Assembly (NCBI GenBank): GCA_966211965.1
Contig: CBIHON010000001.1
Span: 1-64,000 of the forward strand
Source of the DNA: CBIHON01 sp966211965
GTDB taxonomy: Bacteria > Pseudomonadota > Gammaproteobacteria > Burkholderiales > Burkholderiaceae_D
Direction: 5' to 3'
DNA length: 64,000 bases
Positions 25,179 to 32,780 of the stretch are shown here, in pieces. Within the stretch, counting starts at the first letter, position 1, and every line of letters begins with the position of its first letter. Made by a program: the position numbers and the translations under genes. A model generated the notes under the pieces. The model was not told the origin of the DNA, did not search any database, and saw only the letters and a program-made list of their open reading frames with translations.

Positions 25179-25706
25179 ATGAACAAGTCCACACTGACCG
25201 CCGCCATGTCCATCCTCGCAATCGCCGCGGCACTCGCCAGCGCCAACGCATTGGCCCAGGGCGGCCGCATGCACAAGGCCAACGCCGCGGGCGGCGTCAC
25301 GGCGGGCGCCGCGCATGCAGGCAGCGGACCGAATGGCGGCCAGGCCGCCGGCGCGCATGGCGTCGCCACCGATGACGCCGACAATGCGGTCGGCGGCAGC
25401 GCGGCAGCCTTCCGCGGCCCCAATGGCGCCATGGGTGCGCGCGCCGGTAAAACCACCCGCTCGGCCGATGGAACGGTCGCTCACAATAGCGCCGCGGCCG
25501 CCAGCGGCGCCAGGGGCAGTTTCCGCAGCCAGGGCAGCGCGAGCAAGAGCAGCGACGGCACCGTGAGCCAGTCACGCAACACCAGCGCAACAGCCAACTC
25601 GGGCGCCACCTATAACGGCTCGACCAGCTACAACACGGGCAGCGGCTTCAGCCATTCCGGCACCTGCACCAACGCCTCCGGAACCGTGGTGTCTTGCCAA
25701 AAATAG
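25179..25706 (+). CDS. Secreted Gly/Ala/Ser-rich low-complexity protein
   Basis: 175 residues, not recognised. A clear signal peptide (MNKSTLTAAMSILAIAAALASANALA, cleavage before QGG) precedes a low-complexity chain rich in Gly, Ala, Ser, Thr and Asn. There are two imperfect repeats around SADGTVA and SSDGTVS, and two GPNG units. Two cysteines close to the C-terminus (CTNASGTVVSC) could form a disulfide. AAAGGAG lies upstream of the ATG at 25179; the frame is open further upstream, to 24975, but that part does not look like a protein. It diverges from ompR, so it is a possible target of that regulator. Function unknown; a surface or matrix protein is conceivable. Confidence 0.7.
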   Translation: MNKSTLTAAMSILAIAAALASANALAQGGRMHKANAAGGVTAGAAHAGSGPNGGQAAGAHGVATDDADNAVGGSAAAFRGPNGAMGARAGKTTRSADGTVAHNSAAAASGARGSFRSQGSASKSSDGTVSQSRNTSATANSGATYNGSTSYNTGSGFSHSGTCTNASGTVVSCQK

Positions 25707-25774
25707 AAGCCTACGCGTCGTGTGGGCGGAACCGCATCCGGCCCCCTCATTCCGGAATGGGCATGGAGAAAATC

Positions 25775-26770
25775 ATGGAATTGAACCGACCGCTATTGCT
25801 ATATGCCTTTCCGCTGCTGGTCTTGATCGCCGCACTGGAAGCGCTCTACATTCTCAAGATCGAGCGCCGCCCCTATCCTTGGCGCGAAAGCGCTGCATCG
25901 CTGGCAGTGGCGGTCGGCATGAAGCTTTCCGGCGCCGCCACCGCAGGGCTGATGGCCGGCATCTTCGCCTGGCTCTGGGATTATCGTCTGCTCACCCTCC
26001 CGCTCGAGAGCTGGTGGAGCATCGCGCTGCTGTTCATCGGCGTGGAATTCTGCTACTACTGGCAGCACCGCGTCATGCACGAATGCCGCTGGTTCTGGGC
26101 CACTCACGCGGTGCATCACTCGCCCCAACACATCAACCTGTCCGGCGCCTACCGGATCGGCTGGACCGGGGCGTTGACCGGCGCAGCGCTGTTCTATGTG
26201 CCGCTGGTGCTGCTGGGCTTCCATCCGGCGGCAGTCGTGACCGCGGTTGCGCTCAACCTGCTCTATCAGTTCTGGCTGCACACGGAGCTGGTGCCCAAGC
26301 TGGGCTGGCTGGAAAAGGTCTTCAATACGCCATCCAATCATCGCGTCCACCATGCGACCAATCCGCGCTACCTGGATTCGAATTACGGCGGCGTGCTGAT
26401 CGTATTCGATCGCCTGTTCGGAACTTACGTAGAAGAGAATGCAGCCGATCCGTGCCGGTATGGACTGGTGCATCAGATCGAATCGCACAATCCGCTGCGC
26501 ATCGTGTTCCGCGAATGGGCTGCGATCGGCGCCGACATCGCTGCCAGCGGACAGGGGCGGACGGCGCTTGGATATTTGTTCGGCCCACCGGGCTGGAGCC
26601 CGGACGGCTCGCGGTCGACGACGCGTGATTTGAAGGCGGCAGGATTCGCGACGGCAGTGCCGCAGGTTCGCACTCCGGAAGCCGGATGCGACAGCAATAC
26701 ATCCACAAAGGCTGCTCTACAGCAATCAGGGCCGCAAGCATGCAAAAAGTGCATGCTTTGCGATTTATAA
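25775..26770 (+). CDS. Sterol desaturase / fatty acid hydroxylase superfamily membrane enzyme
   Basis: 331 residues. Di-iron membrane oxygenase superfamily: histidine clusters HRVMHE, HAVHHS and HRVHHATNP on the cytoplasmic side ligate the two irons. Around four hydrophobic segments lie between residues 5 and 180. Substrate unknown; relatives hydroxylate or desaturate lipids. The start is placed at the ATG at 25775 (GGAG upstream); an in-frame ATG at 25763 is possible. The last 40 residues (rich in Thr, Gln, Cys and ending CKKCMLCDL) do not resemble the family and lie partly in a palindromic DNA element (26727-26804), suggesting a shifted stop codon. Confidence 0.85.
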   Translation: MELNRPLLLYAFPLLVLIAALEALYILKIERRPYPWRESAASLAVAVGMKLSGAATAGLMAGIFAWLWDYRLLTLPLESWWSIALLFIGVEFCYYWQHRVMHECRWFWATHAVHHSPQHINLSGAYRIGWTGALTGAALFYVPLVLLGFHPAAVVTAVALNLLYQFWLHTELVPKLGWLEKVFNTPSNHRVHHATNPRYLDSNYGGVLIVFDRLFGTYVEENAADPCRYGLVHQIESHNPLRIVFREWAAIGADIAASGQGRTALGYLFGPPGWSPDGSRSTTRDLKAAGFATAVPQVRTPEAGCDSNTSTKAALQQSGPQACKKCMLCDL

Positions 26771-26804
26771 CCTCTTCCTAAAAAATCTCTTCTTGCTGGC
26801 CCTG
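26727..26804. repeat. Palindromic element covering the 3' end of the desaturase-family gene
   Basis: Outer arms CAGGGCC-GCAAG (26727-26738) and CTTGC-T-GGCCCTG (26792-26804), plus an inner hairpin GCAAGCATGCA / TGCATGCTTTGC (26734-26761). The inner hairpin lies inside the last codons of the gene at 25775-26770. There is no T-run, so it is not a standard terminator. Confidence 0.5.
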
Positions 26805-26859
26805 GCGTGACGAAACAGGTTGTGAGCAATGTGGCGCGACTCGCGCATTCCGAAGACGC

Positions 26860-27300
26860 TTAATGCTTATGCCCGCAAGCATGAGCGCCCGCATCGACCG
26901 CAGCCATCGGCGCGTCGCGCCCGGTTTCGCCCTCGAACCCGGCAGTTTGCAGACGTCGCAGATAATCGACCCACAGCTTTGCCTGATTCTCGCCCAGCCA
27001 GTAGAGATAATCCCAGGAATAAATCCCGGTGTTATGTCCATCGGAAAAATTCGGCTGCACCGCGTAATTGCCGACCGGCTCCAACGCGGTCAGCGTGACG
27101 TCGCGTTTGCCTGTCTGCAAAATTTCCTGTCCCGGCCCGTGGCCGCGCACTTCGGCCGAGGGCGAATATACGCGGAGCAATTCGAAAGGCAGGGAAAACG
27201 CGGCGCCGTCGTCAAAAGCAACTTCCAATACGCGTGATTGCGTATGCACCGTGACGGCGGTCGGGGTTGGTGTCGGAGCGGATCGTTTGAAACCGTTCAT
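26860..27300 (-). CDS. DUF971 domain protein (gamma-butyrobetaine-hydroxylase-like N-terminal fold)
   Basis: 146 residues. The DUF971 domain spans about residues 15-110, with the motifs LEVAFDDGAAFSLPFELLRVYSPSAEV and the Trp/Tyr-rich DGHNTGIYSWDYLYWLG. The same fold is the N-terminal zinc-binding domain of gamma-butyrobetaine dioxygenase. The C-terminal tail AHACGHKH could bind metal. Stand-alone DUF971 proteins have been proposed to act in iron-sulfur or quinone metabolism, but that is not settled. It lies between the HIT gene and, on the far side of an apparent insertion, ubiE; in several Burkholderiales I recall DUF971 being next to ubiE. GAGGATC precedes the ATG. Confidence 0.85.
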   Translation of the reverse strand: MNGFKRSAPTPTPTAVTVHTQSRVLEVAFDDGAAFSLPFELLRVYSPSAEVRGHGPGQEILQTGKRDVTLTALEPVGNYAVQPNFSDGHNTGIYSWDYLYWLGENQAKLWVDYLRRLQTAGFEGETGRDAPMAAVDAGAHACGHKH

Positions 27301-27348
27301 GATGGGATCCTCAATACAGTGCCAGTGCCGGTCTGCTGAAAAGCAGGC

Positions 27349-27777
27349 TCAGGTGAAACGCCGCGCGAGCGCCGCACGCAAGGCAGGAAGCAAGGCCGCA
27401 CGTTGCGCCAGCGAGGATGCATCCGGCACCCGTTGCGCCTGGGCCCATACCGGCCCCGGAAATTGCGCATCGTCGGCATAACGCGGGATCACGTGCCAAT
27501 GTACATGCGGCGTCACATTGCCCAGGCTGGCGACGTTGATCTTATGGGGCAGCATGACTTCGCGCAGCGCGTCTTCAACCTGCCATACCGCAGACATCAG
27601 CAAACCGCGATCGGCCACCGCCAAGTCCGTCATTTCCCGCGAGTGGGCATTCCAGATGACGCGGCAAAAACCGGGGTAGTTCGGCTCATCGACCAGCACG
27701 ATACGCAAAGATTCATCGCAATAGAGAACTTCGCCGCCCTCTTGCGTACATAGTTCGCAGACAATTTGCTCGTTCAT
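27349..27777 (-). CDS. HIT family hydrolase
   Basis: 142 residues. Histidine-triad nucleotide hydrolase/transferase: the motif HVHWHVIPR (HxHxHxx pattern) is present near residue 100, preceded by the typical NVASLGNVTPH. N-terminal CELCTQEGGEVLYCDESLRIVLVD carries a CxxC. Cytoplasmic. It lies between the giant oxidoreductase and the DUF971 gene on the same strand with short gaps (14 and 48 bp), so the three are probably one transcript. Substrate unknown. Confidence 0.9.
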   Translation of the reverse strand: MNEQIVCELCTQEGGEVLYCDESLRIVLVDEPNYPGFCRVIWNAHSREMTDLAVADRGLLMSAVWQVEDALREVMLPHKINVASLGNVTPHVHWHVIPRYADDAQFPGPVWAQAQRVPDASSLAQRAALLPALRAALARRFT

Positions 27778-27791
27778 GTTGGTCGCAATGC

Positions 27792-30700
27792 CTATACCAA
27801 TACGCGTTCGATGCCGCCGTTGTTCGCCTTCGCGACATATTCCGGCATCCAGTTTTCGCCCAGCAAATGCCTGGCCATCTCGACCACGATGTAGTCGGCT
27901 TCAAGCAAGCCGCTTTTCAAGTCGTCTTCATAACGTCCCAGGCCCATCAGGCAGCTCGGGCAGGAAGTCAGGATCTTGATGTTTTGCTTGGCATCCACCG
28001 CACCGCTTGCGCGCAATGCGGCTTCGTCCTTGCGGATTTCCTCTTCCTTGCGGAAACGGATCTGCGAAGACACGTCGGGACGCGACATCGCCAGGCCGCC
28101 GCTTTCGCCGCAGCAGCGTTCGCTCTTGCGCACGTTGTCGCCCATCAGGGCTTTCACCGTTTTCATGGGCTCTTGCAGCTTCATCGGGCTGTGGCAAGGG
28201 TCGTGGTAAAGATAACCGGCGCTGGTATCGAGCGTGACGCCTTTTTCGAGCAGATATTCGTGGATGTCGATGATGCGGCAGCCAGGGAAGATCTTGTCGA
28301 ATTCATAGCCCTGCAGCTGGTCGTAGCACGTGCCGCAACTGACCACGACGGTCTTGATGTCGAGATAGTTCAGGGTGTTGGCCACGCGATGGAACAGCAC
28401 GCGGTTATCGGTGATGATCTTGTCGGCCTTGTCGAACTGGCCGCTGCCGCGTTGCGGATAACCGCAGCACAGATAGCCCGGCGGCAAGACTGTTTGCACG
28501 CCGGTATGCCACAACATCGCCTGGGTCGCCAGACCGACTTGGCTGAATAGTCGTTCCGAGCCGCAACCGGGGAAATAGAACACGGCTTCGGTATCGGCAT
28601 TGGTCTTCAGGGGATCGCGGATGATCGGGACAATCTTGTCGTCCTCGATATCGAGCAAGGCACGCGCGGTTTTCTTGGGCAAATTGCCGGGCATTTTCTT
28701 GTTGATGAAATGGATCACCTGCTCCTTGATCGGTGCGGTGCCGACCGTGGCTGGCGGCGCCTGGGTCTGCTTGCGCGCCACCACTTTCATCACATTGTTT
28801 GCCAGACGCTGCGCAGTGAAACTCAAGCCGGTCAGCGCATGCCCGATGCGGATCGCCTGCGGGCTGGTGATGCCGATGAACATCGATTGCAAAGCGGCGG
28901 CCGGACGAAAGCTCTTCTTGCCCATCTTGCGCAGCAGGTTGCGCATGTTCATCGACACATCGCCGAAGTCGATATTGACCGGGCAAGGGGTCAGGCATTT
29001 GTGGCAGACCGTGCAGTGGTCGGCCACGTCCTCGAACTCTTCCCAATGCTTGATCGAGATGCCGCGCCGGGTCTGCTCTTCGTACAGGAAGGCTTCGACC
29101 AGCAAAGAGGTCGCCAGGATCTTGTTGCGCGGCGAGTACAGCAGGTTTGCACGCGGCACATGGGTGGCGCAGACCGGTTTGCATTTGCCGCAGCGCAGGC
29201 AGTCCTTGACGCTGTTGGCGATCGCGCCGATGTCGCTTTGCTGCATGATCAGCGACTCGTGGCCCATCAGGCCGAAGGATGGCGTGTAGGCATTGCGCAA
29301 GTCGGCGTCCCGGCCCAGCTTGCCCTTGTTGAAGCGGCCTTCCGGATCGACGCGCTGCTTGTACGCACGGAAATCGCCGATCTCCGCTTCGCTCAGGAAC
29401 TCCAGCTTGGTGATGCCGATGCCGTGCTCGCCCGAGATCACGCCGTCGAGCGAACGCGCCAATACCATGATGCGCGCCACCGCGTTATGCGCGACTTGCA
29501 GCATCGCGTAATTGTCGGAATTGACCGGAATGTTGGTGTGCACGTTGCCGTCGCCCGCATGCATGTGCAGGGCGACGAACACGCGGCTGCGCAGCACCTG
29601 CTTGTGGATCGCGGTGCATTCATCGAGGATCGGCTTGAACGCGGCGCCGTTAAAAATCTGGCGCAGCTGCGCCCGCACTTCGGCCTTCCACGAAATCCGC
29701 ACGGTGCGGTCTTGCGCGACGTCGAATACGGTGGCGTCCGGCTGGCGCTGCAGGCGCTCATCGAAGGCGGCGGTCAATTTGTCCAGGCCGAGCGCGGCAA
29801 GTTCGTCTTTCGCATCGCGCAAAGGCTTGTCGAGGTGCGACAGCACATACGACCAGCGCGCATGCGTCGCATCGAGCAATTGCTCAGCTTGATGGACGCG
29901 GTCTTCCAGCAATTCAGCGGCGGGAATATCGTCCCCTTCCGCGTCTTCGCTCTTGCCCAAAGGCAGATTGCGGCGAGCGAAGAATTCGCGCAGTTCGGCC
30001 AGCAAGGCCAGCTTGTTTTGGATCGACAGTTCGATATTGATGCGCTCGATGCCGTCGGTATATTCGCCCATGCGGTTGAGCGGGATCACCACGTCTTCGT
30101 TGATCTTGAAGGCGTTGGTATGCCTGGAAATGGCGGCAGTGCGGGCGCGGTCCAGCCAGAATTTCTTGCGGGTTTCAGGAGAAACCGCGACGAAGCCTTC
30201 GCCCACATGCTTGTTGGCCATGCGCACCACTTCGGATGCGGCTTGCGCCACCGCGTTCTCGTCATCGCCGACGATATCGCCGAACAGCGCCATCTTCGGC
30301 AGCACGCCGCGTTTCGACTTGGTGGCGTAGCCGACCGCGCGCAGATAGCGTTCGTCCAAGTGTTCCAGGCCCGCTAAAATCGCGCCGCCCTTTTTGGTTT
30401 CGGCATCGAGATAATCCTTGATCTCGACAATCGATGGAATCGCCTCGCGCGCCTGGCCGAAAAACTCCAGGCACACGGTGCGCGTGTACTTCGGCATCTT
30501 GTGCAGAATCCAGGTGGCCGATGTGATCAAGCCGTCGCAACCTTCCTTCTGGACACCCGGCAAGCCGGCCAGGAATTTGTCAGTGACGTCCTTGCCCAGG
30601 CCTTCCTTGCGGAATACTCGGCCGGGGATTTCCAGGGTTTCGGTCTTGAACGGCGCATTGGCCTTGCCCTTCTCGGCCGGATGGGTCCATTCGAGCTTGA

Positions 30701-31775
30701 ACTTGGCGACCGGTGCGTCGTGGATCTTGCCGAGGTTGTGTTCCAGCCGCGTGACTTCGAGCCAGTCGCCGTTCGGGTCGACCATGCGCCAACTGGCAAG
30801 GTTGTCCAGCGCGGTGCCCCACAACACGGCTTTCTTGCCGCCGGCATTCATCGCGACATTGCCGCCGACGCAGGATGCCTCGGCCGAGGTCGGATCGACC
30901 GCGAACACGAAACCGGCCTTCTCAGCCGCATCCGAAACACGCTTGGTGACCACGCCGGCGCCGGAAAAAATCGTCGCATAGTCGCGGTCCACGCCCGGCA
31001 AGCGCCTCATTTCGACGGCGCCGAGCTGCTCCAGTTTTTCGGTGTTGATGACGGCCGACAAGGGCGTCAGCGGGATCGCGCCCCCGGTATAGCCGGTGCC
31101 GCCGCCGCGCGGGATGATGGTCAGACCGAGTTCGATGCAGCCCTTGACCAGGCCGGCCATCTCGTCTTCGCTATCCGGGGTCAGCACCACGAACGGATAT
31201 TCGACGCGCCAGTCGGTGGCGTCGGTCACATGCGAGACGCGCGACAAACCGTCGAACTTGATGTTGTCCTTGGCGGTGTAGCGGCCCAGCACCCTGTTGG
31301 CGCGCTTGCGCAAGTCGTAGGTCTTGCGGAATTCTTCGCCGAAATCCGCCACCGCCTTGCGCGCCGCCTGCAGCAGCGCAGCCACGCTGGCGCTGCGCCG
31401 TATTGCCGCCGCGTCGCCGGCCTCGCCCAGGTCGGTCGTGATGCGGCGCTTGTCGACTTCGCCCAGACGATGGTTGAGCGCGTCGATCAGAGCCTGGCGG
31501 CGCTTCGGGTTGTCCAGCATGTCGTCCTGCAGGTAGGGATTGCGCCGCACCACCCAGATATCGCCCAGCACCTCATACAGCATCCGCGCAGAACGCCCGG
31601 TTTGCCGCGCCCCGCGCAAGGCGTCGAGCAGGCGCCAGGACTCTTCGCCCAGCAGGCGGATCACGATTTCGCGGTCGGAAAACGAGGTGTAGTTGTAGGG
31701 AATCTCGCGCAGACGCGGGACCGCGCCTTCGGCGGCGTCGGGAAGCAGGGCTTGGAGTTGGACTGGTGCGTTCAT
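27792..31775 (-). CDS. Giant FAD-linked oxidase / Fe-S oxidoreductase fusion (DUF3683, GlcD-like, CCG)
   Basis: 1327 residues, a natural fusion. In order: DUF3683 N-terminal region (about 1-180); PCMH-type FAD-binding domain with PRGGGTGYTGGA (222-233); GlcD/D-lactate-dehydrogenase-like FAD-oxidase C domain to about 820, with HMHAGDGNVHTN; two [4Fe-4S] motifs starting at Cys859 (CLRCGKCKPVC) and about Cys921 (CTVCHKCLTPCP); and two CCG repeats (CCGYP, CCGESGGLA) as in GlcF/LutA. It likely oxidises a 2-hydroxy acid (D-lactate or glycolate type) and passes electrons to the membrane quinone pool; substrate not determinable here. Start set at ATG 31775 (MNAPVQLQ); the frame opens earlier at 31823. 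Followed by HIT and DUF971 genes. Confidence 0.9.
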   Translation of the reverse strand: MNAPVQLQALLPDAAEGAVPRLREIPYNYTSFSDREIVIRLLGEESWRLLDALRGARQTGRSARMLYEVLGDIWVVRRNPYLQDDMLDNPKRRQALIDALNHRLGEVDKRRITTDLGEAGDAAAIRRSASVAALLQAARKAVADFGEEFRKTYDLRKRANRVLGRYTAKDNIKFDGLSRVSHVTDATDWRVEYPFVVLTPDSEDEMAGLVKGCIELGLTIIPRGGGTGYTGGAIPLTPLSAVINTEKLEQLGAVEMRRLPGVDRDYATIFSGAGVVTKRVSDAAEKAGFVFAVDPTSAEASCVGGNVAMNAGGKKAVLWGTALDNLASWRMVDPNGDWLEVTRLEHNLGKIHDAPVAKFKLEWTHPAEKGKANAPFKTETLEIPGRVFRKEGLGKDVTDKFLAGLPGVQKEGCDGLITSATWILHKMPKYTRTVCLEFFGQAREAIPSIVEIKDYLDAETKKGGAILAGLEHLDERYLRAVGYATKSKRGVLPKMALFGDIVGDDENAVAQAASEVVRMANKHVGEGFVAVSPETRKKFWLDRARTAAISRHTNAFKINEDVVIPLNRMGEYTDGIERINIELSIQNKLALLAELREFFARRNLPLGKSEDAEGDDIPAAELLEDRVHQAEQLLDATHARWSYVLSHLDKPLRDAKDELAALGLDKLTAAFDERLQRQPDATVFDVAQDRTVRISWKAEVRAQLRQIFNGAAFKPILDECTAIHKQVLRSRVFVALHMHAGDGNVHTNIPVNSDNYAMLQVAHNAVARIMVLARSLDGVISGEHGIGITKLEFLSEAEIGDFRAYKQRVDPEGRFNKGKLGRDADLRNAYTPSFGLMGHESLIMQQSDIGAIANSVKDCLRCGKCKPVCATHVPRANLLYSPRNKILATSLLVEAFLYEEQTRRGISIKHWEEFEDVADHCTVCHKCLTPCPVNIDFGDVSMNMRNLLRKMGKKSFRPAAALQSMFIGITSPQAIRIGHALTGLSFTAQRLANNVMKVVARKQTQAPPATVGTAPIKEQVIHFINKKMPGNLPKKTARALLDIEDDKIVPIIRDPLKTNADTEAVFYFPGCGSERLFSQVGLATQAMLWHTGVQTVLPPGYLCCGYPQRGSGQFDKADKIITDNRVLFHRVANTLNYLDIKTVVVSCGTCYDQLQGYEFDKIFPGCRIIDIHEYLLEKGVTLDTSAGYLYHDPCHSPMKLQEPMKTVKALMGDNVRKSERCCGESGGLAMSRPDVSSQIRFRKEEEIRKDEAALRASGAVDAKQNIKILTSCPSCLMGLGRYEDDLKSGLLEADYIVVEMARHLLGENWMPEYVAKANNGGIERVLV

Positions 31776-32166
31776 TGAATTTGTTGGGTACGGAATACCG
31801 ATGTGCTTGAACCGGGCCCGCAATATCTCGGTTTGTGGAGGAATGAAACACCGCCGATACCGGGTTCGTAGGATGGGTGCAACCCATCACCTGTAATGCA
31901 AGATCATGATGGGGCGCACCCATCCTACGAATCCGTCTCGATGACCTACCGGTGCTCGATCCCGCCTTGAGTAAAGAGGCATTTTAGCCTATTGCGCCGC
32001 GCCGGGCAGAACACCCTTATGCGCCATACGGCTAAGCACCTATCCCGGTTGGCATCCTCCGGGTTGCAGCCCATCGGAAGCAGGACGGCATGGTCGTCAT
32101 AGCATGGTTCGCCATGCGTCCTCTTCTCGCCTTGTCCGCGCTCCCTACCGGGGCCGATTCCAAACG
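31776..32166. other. Intergenic region upstream of the giant oxidoreductase (391 bp)
   Basis: Lies between the 3' end of yqaA and the oxidoreductase start, both on the minus strand. It holds one palindromic repeat (31865-31931, listed separately). The oxidoreductase promoter must be here. No other convincing structure or gene is visible. Confidence 0.5.
31865..31931. repeat. GTAGGATGG-type dispersed repeat, copy 2 (best preserved)
   Basis: Perfect 16-bp arms TTCGTAGGATGGGTGC (31865-31880) and GCACCCATCCTACGAA (31916-31931), with an inner pair AACCCATCA/TGATGGGG. Degenerate relatives are at 22866-22911 and 58111-58187. Resembles REP-type intergenic palindromes common in Gram-negative genomes. 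Confidence 0.75.
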
Positions 32167-32658
32167 CTAGGCCAGCCAATGCGCGACCCGCTGCCAGAAG
32201 CCGTCCGGCACGTACAACAGCAGGCTGGTCATCGTGATATAACGCAGGAATTTGCCAAGGGCCATGTAAAACACGCAGGGCCAGAACGGCAGTTTGAGCC
32301 AGCCGCCGACCGTGCAGATCGGGTCGCCGATGCCGGGCAGCCAAGCCAGTACCATGGTCTTGGGTCCGAACCGCTGCATCCAGCCGAACCAGCGGCTTTC
32401 CCGCTCCTTGGCAAATGCTTGTTTGGCGCCATATCCCATCCAGTAATCGACCACGCCGCCCAGCGTGTTGCCGACGGTCGCCACCAGTATCGCCGGCCAG
32501 AACAGGCTTTGGTTGGCCTTGACGACGGCAAATACCGCCGGTTCCGAACCGAGCGGCAGCAAGGTGGCCGAAACGAAGCTGACGAGAAAGATCGAAGACA
32601 AGCCGATGCTGGGCAATGCCAGTACGCCTAAGAGCCGATAAACAGCGGATTCAACCAT
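32167..32658 (-). CDS. yqaA: YqaA family inner-membrane protein (SNARE-associated/DedA-like)
   Basis: 163 residues with about four hydrophobic segments. Family signatures: FVSATLLPLGSEPAVFAV, VATVGNTLGGVVDYWMGYG, and GIGDPICTVGGWLK followed by FYMALGKFLRY. These match the VTT/DedA-related YqaA proteins, small inner-membrane proteins of poorly defined role (DedA relatives act in lipid carrier flipping and envelope homeostasis). Start placed at the ATG at 32658 (MVESAVYRLLG); the frame runs on to a TTG at 32703. It diverges from ilvA. Confidence 0.85.
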   Translation of the reverse strand: MVESAVYRLLGVLALPSIGLSSIFLVSFVSATLLPLGSEPAVFAVVKANQSLFWPAILVATVGNTLGGVVDYWMGYGAKQAFAKERESRWFGWMQRFGPKTMVLAWLPGIGDPICTVGGWLKLPFWPCVFYMALGKFLRYITMTSLLLYVPDGFWQRVAHWLA

Positions 32659-32706
32659 GGATAAAGGAAGGCTTGGATTGGAAATTCCGGCGTACGCCAG
32701 CAATAG

Positions 32707-32735
32707 TGAAGATCGATTTGGCCCTCCATTATAAT
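32707..32735 (+). promoter_or_regulatory. Possible sigma70 promoter of ilvA
   Basis: A perfect TATAAT at 32730-32735 lies 45 bp before the ilvA ATG, with a weak -35 (TGAAGA at 32707-32712, 17-bp spacing). Proposed by eye only. Confidence 0.35.
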
Positions 32736-32780
32736 GACCCCCTTGTTTTTCCCGCCCAGCGAGCTTACGACCGTATTTTT

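Noticed and set aside
28710..30377. 555-aa open frame antisense to the giant oxidoreductase
   Set aside because: Shadow of a strongly supported gene; no family resemblance.
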